Assembly: GCA_021767525.1 (NCBI GenBank)
Contig: JAASTF010000060.1
Coordinates: forward strand, 1 to 13,208
Direction of reading: 5' to 3'
DNA length: 13,208 nt
Source: Paracoccaceae bacterium
Lineage (GTDB): Bacteria > Pseudomonadota > Alphaproteobacteria > Rhodobacterales > Rhodobacteraceae
Shown: one piece after another, positions 12,333 through 13,208 of the stretch
Layout: every line of letters starts with the position of its first letter
Numbering within the stretch: the first letter of the stretch is position 1
Made by a program: the position numbers and the translations under genes
The notes under the pieces: model-generated
Database searches by the model: none
Seen by the model: only the letters and a program-made list of their open reading frames with translations
Told to the model about the DNA's origin: nothing

Positions 12333-13208
12333 ATGACAACGCCCCTGTCCAACTCGCTGCATATCGCGGATATCAGCACCACGCTTCACCCCTATACCGA
12401 TGCTCGCAAACACGAAAAGCAGGGTCCGCTGGTCATTGACCGGGGCGAGGGAATTCATGTCTACGACTCGACCGGCAAGAAATACATCGAGGCACTGTCG
12501 GGCCTTTGGTCGGTCGCCGTCGGGTTCAGCGAGCAGCGCCTGTGCGATGCCGCGATGGCCCAGATGCAAAAGCTGCCCTATTACCACACCTTCGCCCACA
12601 AATCGCACGAGCCGTCGATCCGCCTGGCCGAAAAACTGGTCGAGATGACGCCCGAGCACCTGACGCGCGTCTTCTACACCTCGTCCGGGTCCGAGGCGAA
12701 CGACACGGTCGTGAAAATGGTCTGGTTCTACAACAACGCGCTGGGCCGGCCCGAGAAAAAGAAATTCCTGGCCCGCACCAAGGGCTATCACGGGATCACC
12801 GTCGCCTCGGGCAGCCTGACGGGCCTGCCCTACAACCACAAGCATTTCGACCTGCCCGCGATCCCGGTGGTGCACCTGACCTGCCCGCATTTCTATCGCT
12901 TCGGCAACGACGGCGAAACCGAGGCGCAATTCACCCAGCGCCTGCTGGATGAGGCCGAGGAAACCATTCTGCGCGAAGGGCCCGAAACCATCGCCGCCTT
13001 CATTGGCGAGCCGGTGATGGGCGCAGGCGGCGTGATGGTGCCGCCCGAGGGCTATTGGCCGGGGATCGAGGCGCTGTGCCGCAAGTATGACATCTTGCTG
13101 GTGTCGGACGAGGTGATCAACGGGTTCGGCCGTTTGGGCACCACTTTCGGCTGCGAGAAAATGGGATTCAGCCCCGATATCCTGGTCACGTCGAAACAGC
13201 TGACCTCA
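12333..13208 (+). CDS. Class III PLP aminotransferase, omega-transaminase type (partial, C-terminus missing)
   Basis: The first 292 residues of a fold-type I, class III aminotransferase; the frame is open to the right edge. The sequence shows the aromatic-rich substrate region SGLWSVAVGF, the PLP phosphate loop YTSSGSEAND, the ring-stacking segment KGYHGITVAS, the EPVMGAGGVMVPP block, SDEVINGFGR (D259 binds the pyridine nitrogen), and SKQLTS near the edge, where K288 should form the Schiff base. LTCPHFYRFG resembles amine or putrescine:pyruvate aminotransferases, which move the amino group from omega-amino acids or diamines to pyruvate. The exact amine is not clear; taurine or putrescine are possible. 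ATG 12333 follows ACGGAG. Family members are about 450-470 residues, so roughly 170 are missing. Confidence 0.88.
   Translation, partial: MTTPLSNSLHIADISTTLHPYTDARKHEKQGPLVIDRGEGIHVYDSTGKKYIEALSGLWSVAVGFSEQRLCDAAMAQMQKLPYYHTFAHKSHEPSIRLAEKLVEMTPEHLTRVFYTSSGSEANDTVVKMVWFYNNALGRPEKKKFLARTKGYHGITVASGSLTGLPYNHKHFDLPAIPVVHLTCPHFYRFGNDGETEAQFTQRLLDEAEETILREGPETIAAFIGEPVMGAGGVMVPPEGYWPGIEALCRKYDILLVSDEVINGFGRLGTTFGCEKMGFSPDILVTSKQLTS

Noticed and set aside
1..13208. CRISPR array, insertion sequence, prophage or defence system
   Set aside because: No regularly spaced repeats, transposase, phage or nuclease-helicase genes were seen; ccrM is a solitary housekeeping methyltransferase with no restriction partner nearby.

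Overview
The window looks like a chromosomal segment of a GC-rich alphaproteobacterium, most likely of the Rhodobacteraceae/Roseobacter group. The evidence is the high GC content, a CcrM-type GANTC methyltransferase directly downstream of ribonuclease HII, and a marine-type compatible-solute locus. No phage genes, transposases, CRISPR arrays or rRNA are visible. All starts, motifs and repeats below were read by eye; no database search was possible.

Layout. (1) 1-2257, cell-surface polysaccharide genes: a PssE/Alg13-like glycosyltransferase subunit (cut by the left edge) translationally coupled to a PssD/Alg14-like partner on the minus strand. A divergent PAPS-type sulfotransferase follows, and then a convergent hexapeptide-repeat acyltransferase. 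Together they suggest a sulfated and acylated exopolysaccharide. (2) 2543-6301, a glucosylglycerate locus: a GH13 subfamily 18 sugar phosphorylase on the plus strand, convergent with a minus-strand operon of glucosyl-3-phosphoglycerate synthase (GpgS) and a HAD phosphatase (GpgP). The operon would make the compatible solute glucosylglycerate, and the phosphorylase would break it down. (3) 6405-7280, a YghU-type glutathione transferase. (4) 7374-9292, rnhB and ccrM on the minus strand, closed by a clear rho-independent terminator; three GANTC sites lie between the two genes within 39 bp. (5) 9411-10378, two divergent small secreted proteins of unknown function. One has a highly charged linker and a duplicated Cys-x17-Cys unit. 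(6) 10386-11583, a GntR-like LacI-family repressor with operator-like palindromes just upstream, then tRNA-Arg(CCT) on the opposite strand. (7) 11728 to the right edge, a flavin reductase-domain protein and a class III (omega-type) aminotransferase that runs off the window.

Gene packing is tight. Two convergent pairs share 4 bp at their stop codons, a third convergent pair is 7 bp apart, and two minus-strand pairs have overlapping stop and start. No gene-free stretch exceeds 300 bp. The longest, 2258-2542, carries several inverted repeats. The points of most interest are the complete make-and-break glucosylglycerate cycle, the GANTC cluster suggesting ccrM autoregulation, the probable LacI-family operator, the duplicated-Cys secreted protein, and several unexplained intergenic inverted repeats. 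No clearly unprecedented system is evident.
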